From positions 124,001-188,000 of the forward strand of contig NZ_FZOS01000005.1 in NCBI RefSeq assembly GCF_900188165.1: 64,000 bases of DNA, written 5' to 3'. Position numbers and translations under genes: made by a program. Shown piece after piece: positions 55,052-63,513 of the stretch. Within the stretch, counting starts at the first letter, position 1. Every line of letters starts with the position of its first letter. Source of the DNA: Edaphosphingomonas laterariae (GTDB lineage: Bacteria > Pseudomonadota > Alphaproteobacteria > Sphingomonadales > Sphingomonadaceae). The notes below the pieces were generated by a model. The model made no database searches. It was not told the DNA's origin and saw nothing but the letters and a program-made list of their open reading frames with translations.

Positions 55052-55909
55052 ATGTTCAGTCTCGCCACCGGCGGTGATTGCCTGCGCCGTCCTGCATTGC
55101 CGACCGGCCTGATCGCCATGGTCGCCTCCAGCCTGCTCGCGGCAGGCGTGGCGCAGGCGCAGGAACAGGGCGGTGGCAGCAGTGGCAGCGATCTCGCGCA
55201 GCAGTTGGCCAATCCGGTGTCGGACCTGATCAGCGTGCCGTTCCAGAACAATTATGACTGCTGTTTCGGCAGCGAGGATGGCGGCCGTTACACGCTGAAC
55301 ATCCAGCCGGTGATGCCCTTTTCGGTTGGCGAGAAATGGAACCTGATCACCCGCACGATCGTGCCGATTATCTCGCAGGAACGGACGACGCCGACACAGG
55401 GCAGCACATCGGGCTTCGGCGATATCGTGCAGAGCTTCTTCCTGTCGCCCAAGGCGGCGGCGAACGGCATGGTGTGGGGCGTCGGGCCGGTCATCCTCTA
55501 CCCGACCGGGAAATCGAGCCTTGGCACGGAAAAGTGGGGGGCGGGGCCGACGGCGGTGGTGCTGAAGCAGATGAAGGGCGGCATCACGGCCGGCGTGCTG
55601 GCGAACCATATCTGGTCGTTCGCCGGCGATAATTCGCGGTCCGACGTCAGCAGCACCTTCATCCAGCCCTTCCTCACCAAGACGCTGCCGGATTCGACCA
55701 CCTTCGCGCTCAACACCGAAAGCACCTATGACTGGAAGAGCAAGAAGTGGACGGTGCCGGTGAACCTGGCCGTGTCCCATATCTTCCGCTTGGGATCGCA
55801 GCCCGTGCAGATGGGGCCGGGCGCGCGCTATTATGTCTCGTCGCCCACCGGCGGGCCCGAATGGGGCGTGCGCTTCAACGTCGTCCTCCTGTTCCCGAAG
55901 GGGCATTGA
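55052..55909 (+). CDS. Outer-membrane transporter-like beta-barrel protein
   Basis: 285 residues with a signal peptide (LIAMVASSLLAAGVAQAQ), then alternating polar/hydrophobic strands typical of a small outer-membrane barrel, ending WGVRFNVVLLFPKGH. This resembles the MetA-pathway-of-phenol-degradation/transporter family often annotated as transporter. Its function is not known. An unusual feature is NYDCCFGSEDGG with adjacent cysteines. It ends in a terminator shared with rpoH. It stands alone. Confidence 0.7.
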   Translation: MFSLATGGDCLRRPALPTGLIAMVASSLLAAGVAQAQEQGGGSSGSDLAQQLANPVSDLISVPFQNNYDCCFGSEDGGRYTLNIQPVMPFSVGEKWNLITRTIVPIISQERTTPTQGSTSGFGDIVQSFFLSPKAAANGMVWGVGPVILYPTGKSSLGTEKWGAGPTAVVLKQMKGGITAGVLANHIWSFAGDNSRSDVSSTFIQPFLTKTLPDSTTFALNTESTYDWKSKKWTVPVNLAVSHIFRLGSQPVQMGPGARYYVSSPTGGPEWGVRFNVVLLFPKGH

Positions 55910-55956
55910 TCGCGGCTGGCGGCAGCGGGCGACCACATAAGGGGAACGCACAAAAG

Positions 55957-55994
55957 GAAAAGGCGCGCCCGGTATCCCGAACGCGCCCTTTTTC
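55957..55994. terminator. Bidirectional terminator between barrel gene and rpoH
   Basis: GGCGCG and CGCGCC flank a 14-base loop, with TTTTT after the stem on the plus strand and a TTTTCC tract on the minus strand. It lies between the convergent genes. Confidence 0.65.
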
Positions 55995-56013
55995 CATGCG
56001 GTGTGCGGCCTGA

Positions 56014-56922
56014 TCAGCCCATCGAGGGCAGCAGCCGCTTTTCACCGGCGATCCGCATCATCGCCTTTTGCAGCTTGTCGAACGCGCGCACCTCGATCTG
56101 GCGGACACGTTCGCGGCTGACGCCATAGACCTGGCTCAGTTCCTCAAGCGTCTTGGGATCGTCCGACAGGCGACGTTCGGCAAGGATGTGCTTCTCGCGA
56201 TCGTTGAGCGCATCCATCGCCTCGACCAGCATGTTGTGGCGGACGTCCTTTTCCTCTGCATCGGCGAGGCGTTCGTCCTGCAGCGGATCGGTATCGACCA
56301 GCCAATCCTGCCATTGGCCGTCGCCATCCTCGCGCATCGAGACGTTGAGCGAGGTATCGCCCCCCATCGCCATGCGGCGGTTCATGCTCGTCACCTCTTC
56401 CTCGGTCACGCCGAGATCGGTGGCGATTTTGGCGAGATCCTCGGGCTTGAGGTCGCCATCCTCGAACGCGTCGAGCTTGGATTTCATCCGGCGGAGGTTG
56501 AAGAACAGCTTCTTCTGGGCCGCCGTGGTGCCCATCTTCACCAGGCTCCACGACCGCAGGATATATTCCTGGATCGACGCGCGGATCCACCACATCGCAT
56601 AGGTGGCGAGGCGGAAGCCGCGATCCGGCTCGAACTTCTTCACGCCCTGCATCAGGCCGATATTGCCTTCGGAAATCAGTTCGGAGGTCGGCAGGCCGTA
56701 ACCGCGATAGCCCATGGCGATCTTCGCCACGAGGCGCAGGTGCGAGGTCACGAGCCGCGTCGCCGCTTCGGGATCGCCATGCTCCTGATAGCGCTTCGCC
56801 AGCATATATTCCTCCTCGGGGGCGAGGAGGGGGAACTTCCGGATCTCGGCGAGATAGCGGTTGAGGCCAGCCTCGCCGCCGAGAGCGGGAATCGTCGCAG
56901 GGACGTTCTTGCCGCTTGCCAT
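56014..56922 (-). CDS. rpoH: RNA polymerase sigma-32 factor
   Basis: 302 residues. Region 2 (VTSHLRLVAKIAMGYRGYG, then GFRLATYAMWWIRASIQEYI) and region 4 (VSRERVRQIEVRAFDKLQKAM) are complete. The RpoH box QKKLFFNLRRMKSKL is present, which separates it from RpoD. It directs RNA polymerase to heat-shock promoters. The ATG at 56922 was chosen; a GTG three codons upstream (56931) overlaps GGGAG and is also possible. The next gene upstream in the same direction is rluD, 75 bases away, so it may share transcription. Confidence 0.95.
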   Translation of the reverse strand: MASGKNVPATIPALGGEAGLNRYLAEIRKFPLLAPEEEYMLAKRYQEHGDPEAATRLVTSHLRLVAKIAMGYRGYGLPTSELISEGNIGLMQGVKKFEPDRGFRLATYAMWWIRASIQEYILRSWSLVKMGTTAAQKKLFFNLRRMKSKLDAFEDGDLKPEDLAKIATDLGVTEEEVTSMNRRMAMGGDTSLNVSMREDGDGQWQDWLVDTDPLQDERLADAEEKDVRHNMLVEAMDALNDREKHILAERRLSDDPKTLEELSQVYGVSRERVRQIEVRAFDKLQKAMMRIAGEKRLLPSMG

Positions 56923-56996
56923 GATCTTCACTTCACTCCCTGGTCCGTGGGACCGACTGATATGGGCCGAATCTTTCCGTACCCGATTGAAACTCT

Positions 56997-57953
56997 TTAT
57001 AGCGCCAGTTCCATTAACAGCGCCTGCATGTCTGGCGGCATGTTACTGTCGAAGGCGAGATGCTCGCCACTATACGGGTGTATGAAGCCCAGGTGCGCCG
57101 CATGAAGCGCCTGCCTTTCGAATCCCAAACGATTAAGCAGGCTGCGGTGTTCCGGCCTGATACGTCCGTATACCGGGTCGCCCAGAAGGGGGTGGCCGAT
57201 CGACGACATGTGGACACGCACCTGGTGCGTGCGGCCCGTTTCCAGCCGGCATTCGACCAGCGATGCGCCCTTGAGCGCGGTGATCAGCCGATAATGGGTC
57301 ACGGCACGCTTGCCGCGTCCATCCTGCACGATCGCCATCTTCTTGCGGTGCGTGGCCGATCGCGCGATCGGCCCGTCGACGCTGCCCGTTGTCGGCACCG
57401 GCAACCCGGCGACGATCGCGCGATAGCGGCGGTCGATGCTGTGCGCCGCGAACTGCTTGGCCAGCCCTTCATGGGCCAGATCGGTCTTGGCGGCGACCAT
57501 CAGCCCCGACGTATCCTTGTCGATCCGGTGGACGATGCCCGGCCGCGCCACCCCGCCGATGCCCGAAAGGCTGCCGCCGCAATGGTGCAGCAGCGCGTTG
57601 ACCAAGGTGCCGTCGAGATTGCCCGCCGCCGGGTGGACGACAAGGCCGGCCGGCTTGTCGACGACGATCAGATGATCGTCCTCATAAGCGATGACGAGCG
57701 GGATATCCTGCGCTTCGTTTTCCAGCGGTATGGGCGGCGGCACGGTGACGTCGAACGCGTCGCCCGGCGCCACCTTCGCCGAAGGATCGCCCGCCGGCGC
57801 GCCATCCGCCCGGTGCACCTGGCCGTCGTTGATCAGCGCCTTCAGACGTTCGCGCGAAAATTCGGGGAGTGCGGTCGCCAGTGCCTTGTCCAGCCGCCAT
57901 CCTCCGGCTTCCGCCGGCACGATTGCCCGAACTGTCGACACCCCCGCGTCCAT
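56997..57953 (-). CDS. rluD: RluA-family 23S rRNA pseudouridine synthase
   Basis: 318 residues: N-terminal S4 domain (WRLDKALATALPEFSRERLK) and a RluA catalytic domain with the Asp in VHRIDKDTSGLMV. Further family signs are VDKPAGLVVHP and TGRTHQVRVH near the C-terminus. Modifies uridines of 23S rRNA; assignment to RluD within the RluA/C/D group is by size and neighbourhood, so moderately sure. Divergent from the JAMM peptidase gene and upstream of rpoH. Confidence 0.9.
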   Translation of the reverse strand: MDAGVSTVRAIVPAEAGGWRLDKALATALPEFSRERLKALINDGQVHRADGAPAGDPSAKVAPGDAFDVTVPPPIPLENEAQDIPLVIAYEDDHLIVVDKPAGLVVHPAAGNLDGTLVNALLHHCGGSLSGIGGVARPGIVHRIDKDTSGLMVAAKTDLAHEGLAKQFAAHSIDRRYRAIVAGLPVPTTGSVDGPIARSATHRKKMAIVQDGRGKRAVTHYRLITALKGASLVECRLETGRTHQVRVHMSSIGHPLLGDPVYGRIRPEHRSLLNRLGFERQALHAAHLGFIHPYSGEHLAFDSNMPPDMQALLMELAL

Positions 57954-57970
57954 CGCCTAGCCATGTGGCG

Positions 57971-58381
57971 ATGCATGTCGCGATTGCAAGCCGCCTGCTG
58001 AGGCAAATTGTCCACCATGCGGCGGGTTCACCCGATCGCGAGGTGTGCGGCCTGCTGTTCGGTACGCCCGAGCGCATCGTCGCGGTGGAGGCGACGGCCA
58101 ATGTCCATGCCGATCCCGCCGCCTTCTTCGAGGTCGATCCCGCCCGCCTGTTCGCGGCGCTGCGTGGCGAGCGGGCGGGCGGTGCCCGGCTGATCGGCCA
58201 TTATCATTCGCACCCGACCGGCCGGGCCGAACCTTCGGCTGCGGACGCGGCGGCCGTCGATCCCGTGGCGGAACGGCTGTGGCTGATCGTCGCCGGAGAG
58301 GATGTGGCGGCGTTCCGCGCCGGCCCATCGGGGGCGATCCATGGCCGCTTCGATCGGGTCGGGCTGGTCGTGAAGGACTGA
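57971..58381 (+). CDS. M67 (JAMM/MPN) metallopeptidase
   Basis: 136 residues. JAMM zinc motif GHYHSHPTGRAEPSAADAA: His-x-His, then Asp ten residues later, plus the upstream Glu in REVCGLLFG. This M67 prokaryotic type may process sulfur-carrier-like proteins or peptides; no carrier gene is near, so the target is unknown. The start is the ATG just downstream of the rluD start; the longer frame is rejected. Divergent from rluD. Confidence 0.88.
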   Translation: MHVAIASRLLRQIVHHAAGSPDREVCGLLFGTPERIVAVEATANVHADPAAFFEVDPARLFAALRGERAGGARLIGHYHSHPTGRAEPSAADAAAVDPVAERLWLIVAGEDVAAFRAGPSGAIHGRFDRVGLVVKD

Positions 58382-58477
58382 AGCGAGCCAGCCAAGCGGC
58401 CGAATGCGCCCCGCGCCGCTTGCGTTCGCCGCCGCCAGCGGCCACAACGGCGGCCTATTTCGGGGACGATCCGTTAC

Positions 58478-59107
58478 ATGACGAATGCTGTCGATTTCGC
58501 GAGCCTGCTCTGTTCACGCCTGTGCCACGATCTGCTGAGCCCGGTCGGCGCGCTCAACAATGGCATCGAGCTGATGGCCGACGAAACCGATCCCGAAATG
58601 CGCGCGCGCTGCCTGGAGTTGCTGGCGGAAAGCGCCCGTGCATCGGCCAACAAGTTGAAATTCTTCCGTTTGGCCTTTGGCGCTGCCGGTGGTTTCGCCG
58701 ATCAGGTCGACACGCGTGAGGCGCGCCAGGCGATCGACGGCCTGTTCGGCGGCGACAGCAAGATCCTGCTCGGCTGGATGGTTGAGGAACCGTCGCTCAG
58801 CAAGTCGGCGATCAAGATCCTGCTCAATCTGGCGCTGATCGCGGGCGACGCGCTGGTGCGCGGCGGCCGGCTCGATATCGGTGCCGAAGGCTCGGAAATC
58901 GTCGTCCGGGCCGAAGGGCCGCGCCTCGTCCTCGACAGCGAGCTCAAGGACGCGCTGCTCGGCTGGACCAGTGAGGAAGCGTTGACCCCGCGTGCCGCCG
59001 CCGCATGGCTGGTGCACCAGTTGGCCAAGGAAGCGGGGGGCAGCGTGCAGGTGTCCGAACCGTCCGATGGCGTGCTGATGTTCGGCGCCACCCTGCCTCC
59101 ACGGTAA
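58478..59107 (+). CDS. chpT: Histidine phosphotransferase ChpT
   Basis: 209 residues with a histidine-kinase-like fold: a DHp-type helix pair carrying the phosphorylated His in LCHDLLSPVGALNNG and a degenerate ATPase-like domain. In Caulobacter ChpT relays phosphate from the CckA hybrid kinase to CtrA and CpdR, controlling the cell cycle. The gene lies 60 bases before a chemotaxis-like operon, an arrangement that suggests co-transcription. No CckA or CtrA gene is in the window. Confidence 0.88.
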   Translation: MTNAVDFASLLCSRLCHDLLSPVGALNNGIELMADETDPEMRARCLELLAESARASANKLKFFRLAFGAAGGFADQVDTREARQAIDGLFGGDSKILLGWMVEEPSLSKSAIKILLNLALIAGDALVRGGRLDIGAEGSEIVVRAEGPRLVLDSELKDALLGWTSEEALTPRAAAAWLVHQLAKEAGGSVQVSEPSDGVLMFGATLPPR

Positions 59108-59167
59108 ACCGCCTTTAACCAGTGACATGGCAGATCGGCCTTTCCGGTGTTCGGACGGAAGGGCCCG

Positions 59168-61504
59168 ATGGACGATCTGCTGCAGGAATTCCTGGCTGAA
59201 ACGCGCGAGATGCTGGCCGCGATTTCAGGCGAAATCATCACCTGGGAGGCCGAGCCCGGCGATCGCGCGCGCCTCGATTCGATTTTCCGCTTCGTCCACA
59301 CGGTGAAGGGGAGCTGCGGCTTCCTCGATCTGCCGCGCCTGGAACGGTTGAGCCACGCGGCGGAAGACGCGCTGGCCGAAGTGCGCAGCGGCGAACGCCA
59401 GGCCGATGTCGCGCTGGTCAATGCCGTGCTGGCGATCATCGACCGGATCGGCGAGCTGACCGAGGCGATCGAGGCGGGCGAAAGCCTGCCCGACGAGGAC
59501 GATCACCGCCTGATCAACGCGCTCGTCCCCGGTTCGGCGGCGCCCGCCGCCGTCGCCCCGCAGGCGGTCAGCGGATCGCCGATCCGCACGGTTTCCCGCA
59601 GTATCCGCCTGCCGATCGATCTGCTCGATCGCATGATGGGCGGCGTTTCGGACATGGTGCTCGCCCGCAACGAACTGTCGCGCAAGCTGCGCGATTCGAT
59701 GGTCGACGGCGCGATCGAGGCGGCGTTCGAGCGGCTGTCGCTCTGCGTGGCGGAAATGCGCGACGCGATCACGCGCACGCGCATGCAGCGCATCGACCAT
59801 ATCTTCTCGGTCCTGCCGCGCATGGTGCGCGATCTTTCGGCCGAACTGGGCAAGACCGTCGCGCTTGAGGTGGAAGGCGGCGATGTCGAGCTGGATCGCG
59901 AGATGATCGAGATGATCCGCGATCCATTGACCCACATCATCCGCAACGCGATCGACCATGGCGTCGAACTGCCCGACGATCGCCGCGCGCTGGGCAAGCC
60001 GGTGGCCGGGCGGCTGATCGTTTCGGCCCGGCAGGCGGGCAATCAGATCCTGATCGAGGTGATCGACGATGGCCGGGGCATTGATGGCGAACGGCTGGTC
60101 GCCAAGGCGATCGCGGCCGGCATCGTCACGCCCGAGCGCGCCGAAAGCCTGACCTGGACGCAGAAACTGGCGCTGGTGTTCGAACCCGGCCTGTCGACCG
60201 CGCAGGCGATCAGCGCGATTTCGGGGCGCGGGGTCGGCATGGATGTCGTGCGTTCCAATGTCGAGCGGATCGGCGGGCTCGTCGATATCGAAAGCCGCCT
60301 GCACCAAGGCGCGCGGCTGACGCTGCGCGTGCCGCTGACGCTGACGATCATTCCGGCGCTGACGGTGAGCGCCGGAGGCCAGACCTTCGCCATACCGCGT
60401 TCGGCGATCGAGGAAATCGTGCGCGCCACCGGCGATGGTGTGCGGCTGGAACCGATGGGCGGCGTCCATGTCGCGGCCATTCGCGGCCGGCGGATGCCGG
60501 TGGTGCCGTTGGGCAAGCTGACGCGCGGGGCGAGCCGGCCGGTTTCGCCGCCCACGCTCGTCGTGCTGCGCCCGGCGGGCGGCGCGCTGTTCGCGCTCTC
60601 CGTCGATGCGGTCCACGATCATGAGGAACTGGTGGTGAAGCCTGCCGCGCCGGCGGTGATGGCGACGGGCATCTACGCTGGCACCACCTTGCCCGATAAT
60701 GGCCGGCCGATGCTGCTGCTCGATCCGGCCGGCATTGCCAGCGTCACCGGCGTCGCATCGCAGCAGGTGGCCAATGCCGAACCCGACGCCGTGGCGGAGG
60801 AAGCCGCACCGCTGGTCCAGACCCTGCTGTTCCGCGATTCGGACGGAATTGAGCGCGCCATCCGCCTGTCGGTGGTCGAACGGATCGAGGAAGTGCCGGC
60901 GTCGGCCGCGCGCTTCTCGGCCGGGCGCCTGCGCATCGCCCATAACGATCAACTGCTGCCACTGCTCGGCCATGCCGATCCGTCGGCGCGCACGCGGCTG
61001 CGGGTGTTGCGGGTCAGCGATGGCGAAACCCAGCTCGCTTATATGATCGACGAGGTGATCGACATCGTGGCGCTGCCGCCGCTGGCCGATTCGGCGGTGC
61101 AGCCGGGGCCGGTGGCCGGGGTCGTGATGGTCGAAGGCCGCCAGGTCGAACTGCTCGATCCGCACTGGCTGCTGGCCGATGCGGCGGGCGGTCTGCCGCA
61201 GCCGTCGGCGCGGCCGATCTGCCTGCTGGTCAATGCCGAGGATCGCTGGATGAGCGAGATCCTGCGTCCGCTGGTCGAAGCGGCGGGCTATCGCGTCGTC
61301 GTCGGCCGTGCGCCGGCGGATTCGCGGCCCGACGTCATCATCGATACCGGCGGCCCGCATGCCGAGCTGACGGACGGCGGCGTGCCGGTCGTGCGCCTGC
61401 GCACCGCGCCGGCACCCGCCAATGGCGCGGACGACAGCATCTATCGCTACGATCGCATCGGCCTGCTCGCCGCGCTCGACGGCGTGGTCGCGGCGCGGAG
61501 GTAA
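59168..61504 (+). CDS. cheA: CheA histidine kinase with two CheW domains
   Basis: 778 residues. P1 HPt with His in FVHTVKGSCGF (near residue 45); P3 dimerisation helices; P4 GHKL ATPase (IRNAIDHGVE, IDDGRGIDGERL, GRGVGMDVVRSN); two CheW-like domains in tandem (from about 395 and 550); then a short C-terminal segment of 98 residues shaped like a degenerate receiver, with an Asp in PDVIIDTGG but no clear lysine. A P2 domain is lacking. The start is the second in-frame ATG (59168). It should phosphorylate the CheY and CheB encoded downstream, but no receptor gene is in the window. Confidence 0.92.
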   Translation: MDDLLQEFLAETREMLAAISGEIITWEAEPGDRARLDSIFRFVHTVKGSCGFLDLPRLERLSHAAEDALAEVRSGERQADVALVNAVLAIIDRIGELTEAIEAGESLPDEDDHRLINALVPGSAAPAAVAPQAVSGSPIRTVSRSIRLPIDLLDRMMGGVSDMVLARNELSRKLRDSMVDGAIEAAFERLSLCVAEMRDAITRTRMQRIDHIFSVLPRMVRDLSAELGKTVALEVEGGDVELDREMIEMIRDPLTHIIRNAIDHGVELPDDRRALGKPVAGRLIVSARQAGNQILIEVIDDGRGIDGERLVAKAIAAGIVTPERAESLTWTQKLALVFEPGLSTAQAISAISGRGVGMDVVRSNVERIGGLVDIESRLHQGARLTLRVPLTLTIIPALTVSAGGQTFAIPRSAIEEIVRATGDGVRLEPMGGVHVAAIRGRRMPVVPLGKLTRGASRPVSPPTLVVLRPAGGALFALSVDAVHDHEELVVKPAAPAVMATGIYAGTTLPDNGRPMLLLDPAGIASVTGVASQQVANAEPDAVAEEAAPLVQTLLFRDSDGIERAIRLSVVERIEEVPASAARFSAGRLRIAHNDQLLPLLGHADPSARTRLRVLRVSDGETQLAYMIDEVIDIVALPPLADSAVQPGPVAGVVMVEGRQVELLDPHWLLADAAGGLPQPSARPICLLVNAEDRWMSEILRPLVEAAGYRVVVGRAPADSRPDVIIDTGGPHAELTDGGVPVVRLRTAPAPANGADDSIYRYDRIGLLAALDGVVAARR

Positions 61505-61509
61505 GGATC

Positions 61510-61944
61510 ATGGAAGCATTGCACCTCATCGTCGGGATCGCAGGCCAGCGCGTCGCGCTTGCCGCCCGCCATGTCGAATCGGTGGTCGAGATCGATGCCG
61601 TCACCCCGGTGCCGCTGGTTGCCCCGCATATCGCCGGGCTGGCCGCGCTGCGCAGCCGCGTGCTCACCATCGTCGATACGCTGGCCGCGCTCGATCTCGG
61701 CCGGATGGAGATGGAAGACGTGATGCAGGCGGTGATCGTCACCATCGACGGCCATCTTTACGGCCTGCTGGTCGAAGAGGTGGAGGACGTGATCTCGCTG
61801 GGCGACGCGCCGACGCCGGTCTGCGCGGTTTTGGGGCCGGGCTGGGCACGGGTCGCATCGGGCATGGTCGAGATTGACGGCGATGCGCTGCTGTTGATCG
61901 ACCCGGCGGCGCTGGTTGCCGGGCCGAGCGCGCTTGCCGCCTGA
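61510..61944 (+). CDS. cheW: CheW coupling protein
   Basis: 144 residues, one CheW SH3-like domain. HLIVGIAGQRVALAARHVESVVE opens the domain and IAGLAALRSRVLTIVDTLAAL is the middle strand pair. It links CheA to chemoreceptors at the membrane. It begins 5 bases after the cheA stop and is followed 79 bases later by cheY. Confidence 0.9.
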   Translation: MEALHLIVGIAGQRVALAARHVESVVEIDAVTPVPLVAPHIAGLAALRSRVLTIVDTLAALDLGRMEMEDVMQAVIVTIDGHLYGLLVEEVEDVISLGDAPTPVCAVLGPGWARVASGMVEIDGDALLLIDPAALVAGPSALAA

Positions 61945-62023
61945 AAACGCTCGTTAACTCACCGCTTACCGAAGCGGGGGTAGAGGAAGAAAGCCGACTT
62001 TCCGGCGCGAGGACGGGAACCCG

Positions 62024-62389
62024 ATGAAGACATGTTTGGTGGTCGATGACTCGAAGGTCATCCGCAAGGTAGCGCGCCACATCCTCGAAACGCTGGAGTT
62101 CAATGTCGCCGAAGCGGGCGACGGCCGCGAGGCGCTGGCTTATTGCCAGGATACGCCGCCGGACGTGGTGCTGCTGGACTGGAACATGCCGGTGATGAGC
62201 GGGATGGAGTTTCTCCGCGCGCTCGGCACCAGCGGCATGAGCCCGCGCCCCAAGATCGTGTTCTGCACGACGGAAAATGGCGTCGGCCATATCCGTGCCG
62301 CGATCGAGGCGGGCGCGGACGAATATGTGATGAAGCCGTTCGATCGCGAGACGCTGGAAAGCAAGCTCCAGATCGTCGGCCTGGCCTGA
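62024..62389 (+). CDS. cheY: CheY-like single-domain response regulator
   Basis: 121 residues, one receiver domain. VVDDSKVIRKVARH supplies the acidic pocket, LLDWNMPVMSG the phosphorylated Asp, CTTENG the Thr and VMKPFDRETL the Lys. It resembles the DivK/CheY group. It is preceded by a short gap containing AGGACGGGAAC. Directly upstream of cheB. Confidence 0.92.
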   Translation: MKTCLVVDDSKVIRKVARHILETLEFNVAEAGDGREALAYCQDTPPDVVLLDWNMPVMSGMEFLRALGTSGMSPRPKIVFCTTENGVGHIRAAIEAGADEYVMKPFDRETLESKLQIVGLA

Positions 62390-62403
62390 GCCGCAGCCGG
62401 GCT

Positions 62404-63513
62404 GTGCCGCTTCCGGTGCCATCGTTCCACGCCGGCCGATCGTCCGCCGCCGTGCATGGCCATCGGCCGATCCGGCTGATGATCGTCGACGATTCGATCG
62501 TCGCGCGGACGGTGATTTCCCGGATTCTCGAAGGCAATGACGCGTTCGACGTCGTCGCGACGGCCGGCCATGCCGGCGAGGCGCTGGACCTGCTGGCCCG
62601 CGTGCAGGTCGATATCATTCTGCTCGATGTGGAAATGCCGGGGCTCGACGGGCTGACCGCGCTTCCCGATCTGCTGGCGCGCAGCCATGGCGCGCGCGTG
62701 CTGATCGTTTCGTCGGCCGCCGCCGATGGTGCCGTGGCGACCGTCCGCGCGCTGACGCTGGGGGCGGCGGATACGCTGCTGAAGCCCGGCGCCGGCAGCT
62801 TCGCCGGCCGTTTCGCCTCCGTTCTTACCGAGCGCCTGCTGCGCATCGGCCATGCGCCCGAAGCGGCGACTGCACCCATTCCCGTGGCCGAGCCGGCCGA
62901 ACCGACGCTGGCGCCGGCCGCGCATGGTCCGGTCGGCTGCCTTGCCATCGGTGCATCGACCGGTGGCCTGCATGCTTTGTCCGATTTCTTTCAGGAACTG
63001 CCGCGCGATTTCGCCGCGCCGATCCTGGTGACGCAGCATCTGCCGCCGGTGTTCATGCCCTATTTCGCATCGCAGTTGATGGAGATTGCGGGCCGGCAGG
63101 CGCATGTCGCCGAAGATGGGATGCGGCTGGTGCCGGGCGAGCTTTTCGTGGCGCCGGGCGACGGCCATCTCGGCCTTGTCCGCAACCGGGGGAGCGTGCG
63201 GATCCGCATCGATCGCAATCCCGCGCCGACCGGCTGCCTGCCGTCGGTGGACCCGATGTTCGCGGCGGTGGCTTCTGTGTTCGGCGCCGGTGCGGTGGCC
63301 GTGGTGCTGACCGGCATGGGGCGCGACGGGCTGATCGGTGCGCGCGATGTCGCGGCTCAGGGGGGCGAAGTGTTGGCACAGGATTCGCGGACTTCGGTGG
63401 TGTGGGGAATGCCCGGCGCGGTTGCCAATGCGGGGCTTGCCGCCGCCGTCCTGTCGCCGGGGCAACTGGCCCAGCGGATTGCCAAGCGGGGAGGGGCGGC
63501 CGCGTGGAACTGA
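62404..63513 (+). CDS. cheB: CheB methylesterase
   Basis: 369 residues from a GTG start; other GTG starts and an ATG at 62479 are possible, since the N-terminal tail is not conserved. Receiver domain with DDSIVARTVISRIL and LLDVEMPGLDG, then the methylesterase domain with Ser in IGASTGGLHAL, His in VTQHLPPVFM and Asp in TGMGRDGLIG. Demethylates chemoreceptors and is activated by CheA. The gene overlaps cheR by 10 bases. Confidence 0.92.
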   Translation: MPLPVPSFHAGRSSAAVHGHRPIRLMIVDDSIVARTVISRILEGNDAFDVVATAGHAGEALDLLARVQVDIILLDVEMPGLDGLTALPDLLARSHGARVLIVSSAAADGAVATVRALTLGAADTLLKPGAGSFAGRFASVLTERLLRIGHAPEAATAPIPVAEPAEPTLAPAAHGPVGCLAIGASTGGLHALSDFFQELPRDFAAPILVTQHLPPVFMPYFASQLMEIAGRQAHVAEDGMRLVPGELFVAPGDGHLGLVRNRGSVRIRIDRNPAPTGCLPSVDPMFAAVASVFGAGAVAVVLTGMGRDGLIGARDVAAQGGEVLAQDSRTSVVWGMPGAVANAGLAAAVLSPGQLAQRIAKRGGAAAWN

